From CAZDET01 sp964504335 (GTDB taxonomy: Bacteria; Bacteroidota; Bacteroidia; Chitinophagales; Saprospiraceae), in assembly GCA_964504335.1 (NCBI GenBank), contig CAZDET010000063.1:1-27431 (forward strand): a stretch of DNA of 27,431 nucleotides, given 5' to 3'. The position numbers were made by a program, and so were the translations under genes. Below are positions 9,271-17,326 of the stretch, in pieces (position 1 is the stretch's first letter; the number at the start of each line of letters is the position of its first letter). Under the pieces are notes generated by a model. It worked only from the letters and a program-made list of their open reading frames with translations, made no database searches and was not told the origin of the DNA.

Positions 9271-10011
9271 TCATAGGTTGTTGAAAGAGAATTTTTTCGA
9301 AATCACTTGCCCATTGCTGAGCGAGAGGTGGTCGATCTTCTTCTTAAACCGCGGATGATACACTTCCAGGCGGTACAAGCCGTCCGGAAGCTGATTGATC
9401 TCGAAGGTACCCTGCTCGGTAACCCGGGTGAAATATGGCGTGTCCAGGCTTAGGATGACGGCGTTCATGTGGGAATGGATGTCGCAGGACAGTTTGAAAA
9501 TCCCCGATTTTTTGATCTCGATTGGGTACGAATTGCCTGGCGGGCGGCGCCCAATGTTGAATCGATTGCCGGGCGAGAGGGAATACACATTGTGGAAAAA
9601 CTGGTCTTCATTGACGAAGTAGATGGTCGACCCCCTGGTAATTGGCAGGACGTGCGGCAGGAACGTTTGTTCCTTTTGAGTAATGACCGCGTTTTCGGTA
9701 GGGCTGACTTCCGGGCTAAAGGAAAGCGGGTGCAGGCTGACGATGATGTTGTGGTCCGGGTGGGCCATGGGGTCGTCCGAATGCATGATGGCCGTGCCGT
9801 CTTTATTGTAGTGATTGCCCTTTTGAACGGGGCTGGGAGAGGCAACCATGTGAACCTCGCCCTTCACGATGTTGGAACCTCGCTGTGCGGCTAACAGTAG
9901 AGGCGATAAAAGCAGCCATAAAAACACAAATCGCTCCAAATCAACTCGCTTTGAATGATGGTTATTCGGGAAATAATGGGGCAATTTCTCAAAATCAGGG
10001 TAGCTAAACAT
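9271..10011 (-). CDS. Secreted cupredoxin (plastocyanin-like) protein with C-terminal Ig/carboxypeptidase-regulatory domain
   Basis: About 246 aa from the ATG at 10011. A hydrophobic segment (FVFLWLLLSPLLLAAQ) acts as the export signal. The core has the type I copper ligand pattern: a His in the segment FVNEDQFFHNVYSL and a Cys-x2-His-x-His-Met cluster in SCDIHSHMNAVI. The last ~50 residues (TRVTEQGTFEINQLPDGLYRLEVYHPRF) form a beta-sandwich like carboxypeptidase-regulatory domains. Such proteins are electron carriers or copper-binding modules in the periplasm. It is the first gene of the operon with the barrel, kinase and regulator. The start is uncertain: an in-frame ATG at 10044 exists but lies inside a perfect hairpin/operator (10037-10054), and a TTG at 9939 would give a compact signal peptide. 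I chose 10011 as a compromise. Confidence 0.78.
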   Translation of the reverse strand: MFSYPDFEKLPHYFPNNHHSKRVDLERFVFLWLLLSPLLLAAQRGSNIVKGEVHMVASPSPVQKGNHYNKDGTAIMHSDDPMAHPDHNIIVSLHPLSFSPEVSPTENAVITQKEQTFLPHVLPITRGSTIYFVNEDQFFHNVYSLSPGNRFNIGRRPPGNSYPIEIKKSGIFKLSCDIHSHMNAVILSLDTPYFTRVTEQGTFEINQLPDGLYRLEVYHPRFKKKIDHLSLSNGQVISKKFSFNNL

Positions 10012-10036
10012 CCTTTCTTTGGGGGAGACTATAAAT

Positions 10037-10131
10037 ATCCTCATTTATGAGGATAAACGGTGGCCGGATAGGTCTCGTTACCGGCACTCCCCTTTTTTGA
10101 GGATTTTTCGGTCCTCCTAATTTCGGAGGAT
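10037..10131 (-). promoter_or_regulatory. Array of GAGGAT-type inverted half-sites upstream of the cupredoxin/two-component operon
   Basis: Within 95 bases there are five related half-sites. ATCCTCA (10037-10043) faces TGAGGAT (10048-10054) around a 4-base loop as a perfect 7-bp palindrome. A solitary TGAGGAT lies at 10098-10104. TCCTCC (10112-10117) faces GGAGGAT (10125-10131) around 7 bases. The spacer is otherwise non-repetitive. Placement just ahead of an operon encoding a NarL-type regulator suggests an autoregulatory operator, but that is inference. The innermost palindrome overlaps the most upstream possible ATG of the cupredoxin gene, which argues for a downstream start. Confidence 0.5.
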
Positions 10132-10156
10132 GCTAATTGCCGTCAAAGTCCGGAGT

Positions 10157-10214
10157 TTTGCCAATGTATTATGTTCAAGCGTCATTTGGGGAAATGACGA
10201 TTTGGATTGGCAAA
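10157..10214. repeat. Nested inverted repeats in the spacer after the serine hydrolase gene
   Basis: An outer pair TTTGCCAAT (10157-10165) and ATTGGCAAA (10206-10214) encloses a perfect inner palindrome, CGTCATTT (10180-10187), GGGG, AAATGACG (10192-10199). No T-run follows on either strand. It could be an operator for the operon to its left or a structured RNA 3' end of the gene to its right. Confidence 0.5.
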
Positions 10215-10235
10215 GCCTAAGGTGGTTATTCTGAG

Positions 10236-10274
10236 GGCAAGGCATCGGCAGTTTTGGCTGCTCGATGCTTTGCC
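10236..10274 (-). terminator. Strong hairpin directly after the serine hydrolase stop codon
   Basis: The stem begins at the base next to the stop codon (10275). GGCAAGGCATCG plus GCAG (10236-10251) pairs with CTGC (10258-10261) and, after one bulged T, CGATGCTTTGCC (10263-10274). That gives sixteen pairs with a single G-U and a 6-base loop. The minus-strand sequence beyond it lacks a T-tract, so it is a probable transcript-end or stabilising hairpin rather than a textbook intrinsic terminator. Confidence 0.55.
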
Positions 10275-11771
10275 TTATTTGCCGTTTACTGCCTCCACGA
10301 CGATTTCCAGCGCGCGATTGAGCGATGCGGCTACGTGCTCTTTTCCTCTGCTATGCCCCAGGCGAACGACAATCAGGTCGAGCGATGGCACCACCACAAC
10401 GTTTTGCCCGCCGCCGCCCCGCATGGCGAAGGCATCTTCCGGGAGAGATGGGTACATGCCTTGCGTATTCAACCAAAACAAGCCGCCGTAGATGGGATCT
10501 TCCCAGGGCTCGGCGGGGGTAGACACGAAGTCGACAAAGCCTTCCGGGAGTAAGCGTTCACCCAACCAGACTCCATCTTGTAGATACAGCATGCCCAATC
10601 GACCCCAGTTTCGGGCGGTGCCATAGTCGTATCCGGTGAGGATGAAGTTGCCGTAGCGGTCGGTTTCCAATAACTGGCGACGTATACCAATTTTATCGAA
10701 AAGCTGTTCCTGCGGCCACGTCCAGTAATTGCCGCCTTCCGACTCAATTTGCTGCCGAAGGATGTATCCGAGCGTCAGCGGATCGCAATTGCGGTACTGC
10801 CCCGCACCCTTGCTGCCGGGGGCGAATTCGAGGGGACGATTGACCGCAAAATCGAAGACATTGATCGAGCCGGTGTACGGGTAGATGTGCGTCAGTTGCG
10901 CGAGGGGTAGCTGGCCGTCGTAGGTGCCCGAGCCCGCCACGGTGCTGTCTTGCGTGCGGCCGTAGGAAGGGAACCGCAGGCCACTGCTCATCTGTAGTAA
11001 ATGGCGGATGGTGATTTGGCCTCTGGGGTCCCCTTCTCGTTGCCATTCTTCGATGGGAGCGGTCTGATCAAGGGATAGCTTTCCGGCCTGTAGCAGGCGG
11101 CCGATCAGGGTGGCTGTAAGGCTTTTCCCCATCGACCAGCTTTCCAGTTGCGTTTCTTTGGTAACGTCGGGCCGGTAGCGTTCAAAAATGATGCTCCCCC
11201 GGTGAATAACCAGAAAGGCGGCAGTAACGGCCAGCGAATCGAACGCGTAATCACCTGCTTTTGAAAGCAATGTATTAGAATAAATCTCTGATACCTGAGC
11301 CGTTTGGTCGCCCATGGGCCAGTCCAGAGTTTCCGCGGGTGGCAGGGCGGAGGCGACTGGTGTGGGGTCGAAGTAGAGGCCTTTGTCAATGTCGAGAATA
11401 CAGCCCTGATCGCCAACGTAGGTAGCGGTGCGTTGAATGCTGTCGCCCAGGCTAGCTGTGGCCGTTTTCTGGTCGCGGTCGATTTGGTAGCGGACGTCGT
11501 CGAGGTAAACCTCCTCCAGAATGATGCCGCCGCTATTGGCGGCGAATTCCTCCGGTTGGCGCTTGGACTCAAAGACGGCCGTGCAGAGGCATTTGGCATA
11601 GGGGCCCAGGCCGAGAAAAGCGGCAGAGCCGACCGGTTTTTCGGTCGTTTCCCAGGGTTGGTATTCGAGCGATTTCGCTACGGGGTCCGATTGTGCAGCC
11701 TGTTCCGGCGATTGGCAGCCGATTATCAACAAGGAGGCAGTAAGGAGGAGTAGGAGAGTCGGTCGGTACAT
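10275..11771 (-). CDS. Lipoprotein serine hydrolase of the beta-lactamase (class C/AmpC-like) family
   Basis: 498 aa. The N-terminus has a lipoprotein signal with the lipobox LIIGC (lipidated Cys19). After an unassigned N-terminal region (about 20-170, including a Cys-Leu-Cys motif) comes a penicillin-binding/beta-lactamase fold. The nucleophile motif S-x-x-K is seen as SWSMGKSL (Ser213, Lys216). A following HLLQMSSGL matches the conserved segment of these hydrolases, a Tyr-containing YGTARNWGRLG occupies the YxN region, and a C-terminal GGGGQNVVVVPSLDLIVVRLGHS stands in for the KTG/HTG strand. Members act as esterases, D-amino-acid peptidases or similar; beta-lactam resistance should not be assumed. 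It would be tethered in the periplasm. It follows the 445-aa gene by 48 bases on the same strand, so co-transcription is possible. Confidence 0.87.
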   Translation of the reverse strand: MYRPTLLLLLTASLLIIGCQSPEQAAQSDPVAKSLEYQPWETTEKPVGSAAFLGLGPYAKCLCTAVFESKRQPEEFAANSGGIILEEVYLDDVRYQIDRDQKTATASLGDSIQRTATYVGDQGCILDIDKGLYFDPTPVASALPPAETLDWPMGDQTAQVSEIYSNTLLSKAGDYAFDSLAVTAAFLVIHRGSIIFERYRPDVTKETQLESWSMGKSLTATLIGRLLQAGKLSLDQTAPIEEWQREGDPRGQITIRHLLQMSSGLRFPSYGRTQDSTVAGSGTYDGQLPLAQLTHIYPYTGSINVFDFAVNRPLEFAPGSKGAGQYRNCDPLTLGYILRQQIESEGGNYWTWPQEQLFDKIGIRRQLLETDRYGNFILTGYDYGTARNWGRLGMLYLQDGVWLGERLLPEGFVDFVSTPAEPWEDPIYGGLFWLNTQGMYPSLPEDAFAMRGGGGQNVVVVPSLDLIVVRLGHSRGKEHVAASLNRALEIVVEAVNGK

Positions 11772-11819
11772 GACAAGGACTTCTTTATCCGGAAGATAGG
11801 CAATCCCGACGGAGGCTTT

Positions 11820-13157
11820 TTATTCAGGGAGATGATCCACTCTTCCGGGTGCGCCGTAATCGAAGAATCGCGGATATTTCGCCTCCACCCGGTAGAGCTT
11901 TGGGAATAAATAGCGCATGCGCTGGAGAAAGGTAGCTTGATCGTCCAAAGCCTCATACACCCATTGCTGCAAGGTAGGCAACTCCTTTATGTCGCGCAGT
12001 ACGCTGAGGGAGATGCCTTTGAGCATGTGGGATTTGGTGAATACTTCATCCATGATGGAAACCTCCCGGGTCGCTGGAAATCCGTCCGGTCGTTCTTCGT
12101 TCAGAAAGGTATGCTCCCAAAACTCTTCATCATTTTCTGGATCCCGGAAAAACTCCGTAGTACGGAGGACATCACTTGCATCAGTTGGATTGGCCAACTC
12201 CCGAAGGCTATTACTACTTGAAATCGGAGCCAGCATATCGTGGAGGCTGAGTAAGCCGTGATCGGTCAATTGCTCCAGCGGATAAGCAAATTGATAATCA
12301 CCGTACCGAGTGCCGGTCATGGCTGCCGATCCGATTTCGACGCGGAAAAAAACGAAGTCGATGTCCTGTTTCACCTCTTCATCAGATCCCGTGGTAAATC
12401 CCGAAAGAGCTCTTTCCGGTTGGGGGAGTTCGTCGGACAGCCCGATTATGGACAACAGTACCTGAGAGTTCACAATTGCATTGCGGCCTTCGAGACTAGT
12501 GGCGTGTTTCGCGTAGAATGGAAGTGCCCGGAACTGCTCGATGAAATTCCGATCGGCTCCCTGTATGCCACCTAGTGCCTCAATTTCATCGTACAGGCGA
12601 TTGATGTTTTGAGTGGAAAGTTGGTCGAACGTAGCTATGTAGTATTGATACCGTGCGTCCTCGAAGAGCTCACCGAATTCCATGCGGCGGTAGGCGCGGT
12701 CGGAGTAGAGGCTACGGACCCGTTGTTGCATCTCGAGCAGGGCGAGGTTTAGGTCATCGGCGGCTTCCGAAGCCTCTCCTGCGGCCGAAGGGGGGGCCAC
12801 TCCGGTTACGTTGCGAGCCCAGTCTAGTGCGGAATTGGTAGCGGCCTCCATGGCAGGGTCCGTACGAAACCGCGCCAGCACGGTGTTGAATTTCCGCAGG
12901 AGGGTTTGGCCGATCGCCGTTGTCCAGGCAATAGAATCGAACCACTGAGCGGCCTCGTTGCGCTCGGGCCGTGGGCGATTGTCTAAATCTATGATCAGGT
13001 TGCCCCGTTCCTCGGCCAGTTCTGCCACGAGGGGACTGAGCAGGTCCAAAAACGATTCGACCTGATCGCGATTCAATTGATCGTTGAGCAACAGGTTGTT
13101 GATGATGTCCTGGGCGAAAGCGATCTGTTCCTGGATTCTTCCTAAATCAAGCGCCAT
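11820..13157 (-). CDS. Uncharacterised 445-aa protein coupled to the 902-aa gene
   Basis: I do not recognise a family. The protein has no signal peptide or membrane helix and appears largely alpha-helical. Its N-terminus (1-60) is amphipathic and acidic with DQLNRDQVESFLDLL. An Ala/Pro-rich linker lies near 115-140, helical segments run through about 140-240, and a more beta-like region (about 255-320) contains FFRVEIGSAAMTGTRYGDYQF. The C-terminal part ends with a conserved-looking helical stretch (TLQQWVYEALDDQATFLQRMRYLFPKLY). The ATG at 13157 lies 3 bases after the stop of the 902-aa gene, so the two are translationally coupled and probably act together in the cytoplasm or are exported by a non-Sec route. 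Partnership is inferred from spacing. Confidence 0.75.
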   Translation of the reverse strand: MALDLGRIQEQIAFAQDIINNLLLNDQLNRDQVESFLDLLSPLVAELAEERGNLIIDLDNRPRPERNEAAQWFDSIAWTTAIGQTLLRKFNTVLARFRTDPAMEAATNSALDWARNVTGVAPPSAAGEASEAADDLNLALLEMQQRVRSLYSDRAYRRMEFGELFEDARYQYYIATFDQLSTQNINRLYDEIEALGGIQGADRNFIEQFRALPFYAKHATSLEGRNAIVNSQVLLSIIGLSDELPQPERALSGFTTGSDEEVKQDIDFVFFRVEIGSAAMTGTRYGDYQFAYPLEQLTDHGLLSLHDMLAPISSSNSLRELANPTDASDVLRTTEFFRDPENDEEFWEHTFLNEERPDGFPATREVSIMDEVFTKSHMLKGISLSVLRDIKELPTLQQWVYEALDDQATFLQRMRYLFPKLYRVEAKYPRFFDYGAPGRVDHLPE

Positions 13158-13160
13158 TGG

Positions 13161-15869
13161 TTATAGATACGTAATCCGGGTTTGCGTGCGCTCGTCGAAC
13201 AGATCGATGCGCACGATCAGGTTTTCATCGTCGAGCCAATCCGGGGCATCGTCCCAGCGGAGCACCAAATTGCGTCCTTGGTTGGTCGTGTCGTTGGTGT
13301 GAAATTGCTGCTGCGGCGTACCGTCGACGCGGAAGATCCAGTGCTGGATGGGCAGGGGCATCCGAAATCGCAGGTGCAGGGTACCGTTTTCGGTGTCGGG
13401 TAACACGCCGGTAATGGAGTTGGCGTTGCGATTGTCATTTCCCAGGGTCATGTAGACGGCACGGGCCCGCTGAACGAGGGCTTCGCTTTGCTTGAGGTTG
13501 ACCTCTGCCGCCCGCAGGCGAATCTCCTGTTCGCGCATCTGCTCGGAGTAGGGTTCCGTACCCGCGCGGGCACCTACGGTCGAGTCGAGGTAGAGGCCGG
13601 GCGAAGCCACCAACAGATCTTGCGAAACCATTGGAGTATCCCGATCGATTTCGGCCACTTTGAGCCGCTCGGCTAGCTCCGCGATCGGATCGTTCTGGGG
13701 AGAGCGGCTATTGGTTGGCGACGGGGGCGGTAGGGTAAGGCGGTTTACCGACCGAGCGCTGCGTAGTGATGGTTCTTTTTGGGGAGGAATTCCGTATTCT
13801 TCAATCAGCAGGCGATCGATGGTCTGAGCTACCCGATAGAGATATTGCTGCTTCGGATCGGAAAAGGAGAAGGGTAGCTTTTCCTGTGAGAACTCATCCA
13901 TGAGTCGGGCGAATTCCTCCAGGCTGAAGGTAATGGATTCATGCACCCCGCTGCCGGCAATGGTTTCTACGCTGCGCAGGACGTTGAACTGGAGGTTTTC
14001 CAAAAACAATCCTCCTCGGTATTGATTGTACAGGCGGTAAAAGAACAAATTGAGCGACCGGCCCTGATTGATATTTTTCAGCACGGCGGTCGACTGGTTG
14101 CGGTTGCTCACGAGCGTGCGGCTGGTGGAGTTTGTCGAAACTTCCTCGCGCTGCTGCCGGGATACCGACCGCGCTGCCCGCTGCGCGGTTTTACTGATCG
14201 ATTGGCTCATTTCCTTCAGCGAGGAACTCACTCCGGCCGTGGCCGACGCCTCGGCGCTAAAAGCCAAATTACCTCCCGACACCTTCGAACTCAGTTGCAG
14301 GTCGCGGTTGCGTTCGGATTCCTGGCGGGTCTGATTTTCCATTTCGGAGGCCAGATCGTTCGACTCTGATTGACTCAGGTCGAATACGGAGGTGCTGCTG
14401 GAAACGATGTTGGTTTCCCGTTCAAACTCCCGGTTGATGTTAATGGTCCGCTCCTCGCCGGCGGCCAGGTTAATGGAACTGACGAGCTCTCCGAGCACAT
14501 TCCGCTGCCAGGAAGACCGATAGGTGAGCGATTCCTCAATGGATAGCCGGGGCAGAATTGACGGGACGATCCCGGGTAACGGTCGCAGAAAGACACTGTA
14601 CTTGATGGTCACCCGATCGCCGGTAAGTGATTCTTCATACACGGGAAGGATGACGGCACAATTGCGGCGAAACGATTCATCCAACTGGCAACGATCCACT
14701 ACCTGAGACAACGAAGTCCCTTCGATGGTCCTGAATCCATCGGAAGTCTGATCAAATAAGAAGACTTCCATCCCCTGCCCCAGCAGTTCGTCGCGTTTTT
14801 CGGCAAGCAGGTCCCGGCTTGTATCTACTTCCCGATAGGCCTGAACGGTCTTCTGATAGGTTCGGGTGTATTTGACCTTGCGGGTGTGCGTTTTTTTCCA
14901 GAAAAGGGCACCGGTGGTGTACTTCTCCGTTCGGGTGTGAGTGGTTGTCCACCGGGAGATGCGGCGGTAGGTGGTATACAGCTTCCCGTTTTCACGGTCT
15001 TTTGAATCGGTTGTTTCTCCCAGATAAAGCAGATACCCCAGATTCGCTGCCTGGGTCGCCAGGCGCTCGATTTGCTTTTCTGCATCGAAGGCGCTCATTT
15101 CCAGGCGGAGCATTTTGTTCATCACTTGCTCGATCTCGTCGGTATCGGCGGTTGTCGTGACGATTTTCTCGATGAGGTTTTGAGAGACCTCATTTGCTTT
15201 ATTACTGACTGTTTCGGCCATGTTTTTCAGGATGACGAGTTCCTGGTATCGGCGTTGGATAAAGGCCGGGCGCAGATCAATTTCTTCAAAACCGGTGTAA
15301 GCGGTGGCTGCGGCATCCGTATCCCCAAACACGAGTTCGGTACCGTCGATCCGGTACAACCAGGCGTCGGTATAGGCGTCCGCCTGCTGGAAGTCTTTTT
15401 CCTCCAGCTGCTTCCCTTCCATGGAATGTAGCAGATACCACCGTCCGCTGGTACCGTGCTTCAGCACGATGCCGGAAGTGACTTTCTCTGCCGTTGGCGT
15501 GTTCGGATTCTGGTCGAAATTGGATCGGTAGGCTGGTTGTTCTTCGCTTAGCAATACTACGAAGGTACCAAGCGCATCGGGGTTCTCTGCCAGCACTTCT
15601 TCTACCGGAGCCGACAACTGCCAGGAGCGCTCGAAAAACTGGCGGATCGCAGTAATCGGCCCCGCATCGGTGACCTCGGCATCTTCCAGAATCGTGGCCC
15701 AGGGAATTTCCACTTCCCGTTTTCGATTAAAGGAAAGGATAGGGGGCGTTTTGGCAGGATCTTCCGGAGGGTGAACACCCAGGTGTTTTTCGATGGATAC
15801 GGTTTGACCGTTACTGGAGAGGATGCCGCTGTCGGCCGCACCTTCCAATTGGATGGGTTCTCTTAGCAC
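13161..15869 (-). CDS. Uncharacterised 902-aa protein with Ser-rich amphipathic central segment
   Basis: I cannot assign a family. There is no signal peptide or clear membrane helix. Seen in order: an N-terminal globular region (1-200); helical heptad-like stretches (about 200-280); a Thr/Lys/Arg segment with two copies of THTRxxKYT (309-318 and 327-336) flanking an aromatic turn; a beta-rich region (about 365-480) ending in LGELVSSINLAAGEERTININ; a Ser/Gln/Glu-rich, Gly/Ala-alternating stretch (about 487-600); a conserved-looking block with LNLFFYRLYNQYRGGLFLENLQF (about 605-630, with intervening residues); a Pro/Ser linker (about 700-740); and a C-terminal beta domain. The start is GTG at 15869; no upstream in-frame ATG was found. 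It leads the operon with the 445-aa gene. The shared palindrome at 15992-16020 lies about 120 bases upstream. Confidence 0.78.
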   Translation of the reverse strand: MLREPIQLEGAADSGILSSNGQTVSIEKHLGVHPPEDPAKTPPILSFNRKREVEIPWATILEDAEVTDAGPITAIRQFFERSWQLSAPVEEVLAENPDALGTFVVLLSEEQPAYRSNFDQNPNTPTAEKVTSGIVLKHGTSGRWYLLHSMEGKQLEEKDFQQADAYTDAWLYRIDGTELVFGDTDAAATAYTGFEEIDLRPAFIQRRYQELVILKNMAETVSNKANEVSQNLIEKIVTTTADTDEIEQVMNKMLRLEMSAFDAEKQIERLATQAANLGYLLYLGETTDSKDRENGKLYTTYRRISRWTTTHTRTEKYTTGALFWKKTHTRKVKYTRTYQKTVQAYREVDTSRDLLAEKRDELLGQGMEVFLFDQTSDGFRTIEGTSLSQVVDRCQLDESFRRNCAVILPVYEESLTGDRVTIKYSVFLRPLPGIVPSILPRLSIEESLTYRSSWQRNVLGELVSSINLAAGEERTININREFERETNIVSSSTSVFDLSQSESNDLASEMENQTRQESERNRDLQLSSKVSGGNLAFSAEASATAGVSSSLKEMSQSISKTAQRAARSVSRQQREEVSTNSTSRTLVSNRNQSTAVLKNINQGRSLNLFFYRLYNQYRGGLFLENLQFNVLRSVETIAGSGVHESITFSLEEFARLMDEFSQEKLPFSFSDPKQQYLYRVAQTIDRLLIEEYGIPPQKEPSLRSARSVNRLTLPPPSPTNSRSPQNDPIAELAERLKVAEIDRDTPMVSQDLLVASPGLYLDSTVGARAGTEPYSEQMREQEIRLRAAEVNLKQSEALVQRARAVYMTLGNDNRNANSITGVLPDTENGTLHLRFRMPLPIQHWIFRVDGTPQQQFHTNDTTNQGRNLVLRWDDAPDWLDDENLIVRIDLFDERTQTRITYL

Positions 15870-15991
15870 GGATTTATGGGTTTTGGTTTAGTTATTAAAT
15901 TATTAACGGAGTACCGGTTGAAGTGCATCTAAATGTATTTAAAATGATTCAATTTGTCGCACGAGTAGCTCCATTTTTTACCAAGGCTAGA

Positions 15992-16020
15992 TATACCCAA
16001 AACGGAGTGGTTTGGGTATA
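15992..16020. promoter_or_regulatory. 29-base palindrome (operator candidate, copy A)
   Basis: TATACCCAAA (15992-16001) and TTTGGGTATA (16011-16020) form perfect 10-bp inverted arms around a 9-base centre containing GAG (16005-16007). The first 25 bases match 22 of 25 positions of the element at 27377-27401, with the same symmetry centre. It lies about 120 bases before the GTG of the 902-aa gene. It is also just upstream of a plus-strand -7-like box for the cyclase, so either gene or both could be controlled. Confidence 0.65.
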
Positions 16021-16031
16021 ACGAAGTTGGT

Positions 16032-16039
16032 TAATGTTG
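16032..16039 (+). promoter_or_regulatory. Possible -7 box for the cyclase gene
   Basis: TAATGTTG matches 7 of 8 positions of the Bacteroidota -7 consensus TAnnTTTG. A TTTG at 16011-16014, inside the right arm of the palindrome, lies 17 bases upstream, near the usual 19-21 spacing for the -33 element. The operator candidate would then overlap the -33 region. No experimental or comparative support is available here. Confidence 0.3.
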
Positions 16040-16141
16040 TTGCTGACTTTCAATTAATTGGCTAAGGTCAAATAGTTGCGTACCTTGAATGAACGTATCC
16101 GCCGGATTGAAAAACACGATTACCCATCAATACTACTTTTC

Positions 16142-17287
16142 ATGTTTACGCCTTCTGCACGACGGCAACTCCTTCGCATCCTCCCCTTCGGGCTATTCTG
16201 GCTGATTAGTAGCGTGATGTATACACTAATCGAGAAAGGCCTGATGGCTGATCTCGATGCCTATCCCGCCACGGGGAATCCGTATGACTTTGGGGGGAAT
16301 ATGGTGATCAACTCGATTATGGCAACGCTCGTGGGCCTGGCCATCGGAGCTATCGAGGTGCTGTATTTGAATCAGCGCTTTTTGCGAGGGAGCTTTCGCC
16401 GAAAAATCGTGTTGAAAACGTTTTTCTATCTGCTCGCGGTTACTGCTTTTTTGCTGGTCAATTCAGCGGTAAACAATGCCAAGGAATTGGGCTTAAGTGC
16501 CGTTGATCCGGACGTTTGGGAAAACGTATGGACGTTTGCTTCCACCTGGGCATTTTGGAGTATTGAGATTTACATTTCCCTGTTGATCGTCTTGTCGCTG
16601 TTCTTTCTGGAAGTGGTGGATAACCTCGGGCACGGAGTGCTAAACAACTTCTTCATTGGTAAATACCGCCGCCCCATCGAGGAAGTGCGCATTTTTTTAT
16701 TCCTCGACATGAAGTCTTCCACCACCATTGCCGAAAAGTTGGGAAATGCTAAATACTTTGAGTTACTGCAGGCGTATTTCGAAGATTTATCAGATTCCAT
16801 ATTACAATACCGGGGCGAAGTGTATCAGTACGTGGGCGATGAAGTAATTATCACCTGGCGGCTCAGGGCTGGGTTGCGGGACCTCAACTGCCTGCGCTGT
16901 TTCTTTGCCATGCGCAAAGCGCTCAATGAAAACGCGGAATTTTACCAGGCCAGGTTCGGCATTGTTCCTACCTTCAAAGGCGGTATGCACGTTGGTCCGG
17001 TGACGGCTGGTGCCATTGGGGTGCTGAAAAAGGAAATCATCTTCACGGGGGATGTGCTCAACACCACCGCCCGGATTCAGGGCCTGTGCAATTCAAAACA
17101 AGTCGATCTGCTCATTTCCAAGGAGCTGCTGAACCGCATGGAGCTGGATACCCGATTTACGGTCCGGGCCCTGGGAACGGTCACCTTGCGCGGGCGAGAT
17201 GAGCGGGTAGCGCTATACACCGTTGCGCTTACGGAAGACGCTCTAAACTCAGATAATCAGCCAACGGGGAAGTCGATGCTTGCCTGA
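16142..17287 (+). CDS. Membrane-bound class III adenylate/guanylate cyclase
   Basis: 381 aa from the ATG at 16142; an in-frame TTG at 16076 would add 22 residues (MRTLNERIRRIEKHDYPSIL and on) and cannot be excluded. Four predicted membrane helices fill the first ~170 residues. The C-terminal cyclase homology domain carries both metal-binding aspartates, Asp189 in FLFLDMKSS and Asp233 in YVGDEVI. It also has Lys296/Lys297 in GVLKKEIIF, where the purine-recognition Lys sits in adenylate cyclases, and the transition-state Asn307 and Arg311 in TGDVLNTTARIQ. All catalytic positions look intact, so it should make cAMP (or another cyclic nucleotide) on the cytoplasmic face. It is divergent from the 902-aa operon and 39 bases ahead of the barrel gene, so co-transcription with the latter is possible. 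Confidence 0.88.
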   Translation: MFTPSARRQLLRILPFGLFWLISSVMYTLIEKGLMADLDAYPATGNPYDFGGNMVINSIMATLVGLAIGAIEVLYLNQRFLRGSFRRKIVLKTFFYLLAVTAFLLVNSAVNNAKELGLSAVDPDVWENVWTFASTWAFWSIEIYISLLIVLSLFFLEVVDNLGHGVLNNFFIGKYRRPIEEVRIFLFLDMKSSTTIAEKLGNAKYFELLQAYFEDLSDSILQYRGEVYQYVGDEVIITWRLRAGLRDLNCLRCFFAMRKALNENAEFYQARFGIVPTFKGGMHVGPVTAGAIGVLKKEIIFTGDVLNTTARIQGLCNSKQVDLLISKELLNRMELDTRFTVRALGTVTLRGRDERVALYTVALTEDALNSDNQPTGKSMLA

Positions 17288-17326
17288 TTAAACCAAAATA
17301 CTTCGCGGCAGTCTAAGGCACAAACA

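Larger units (their letters stand above)
15870..16141. other. Divergent intergenic region between the 902-aa gene and the cyclase
   Basis: A 272-base AT-rich spacer with minus-strand and plus-strand genes leaving on either side, so it must hold both promoters. It contains the palindrome at 15992-16020 and a candidate plus-strand -7 box at 16032-16039. The in-frame extension of the cyclase from a TTG at 16076 falls in its right part. No independent gene is seen. Confidence 0.6.

Noticed and set aside
10275..11771. Antibiotic-resistance beta-lactamase
   Set aside because: The SxxK fold is shared with esterases and peptidases; a lipoprotein with an extra N-terminal region and no ampR-type regulator nearby gives no reason to infer resistance.
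15992..16020. cAMP-receptor-protein (CRP) site near the cyclase gene
   Set aside because: The palindrome has no TGTGA/TCACA half-sites or the 6-base CRP spacing, so a link to cAMP signalling is not supported by sequence.
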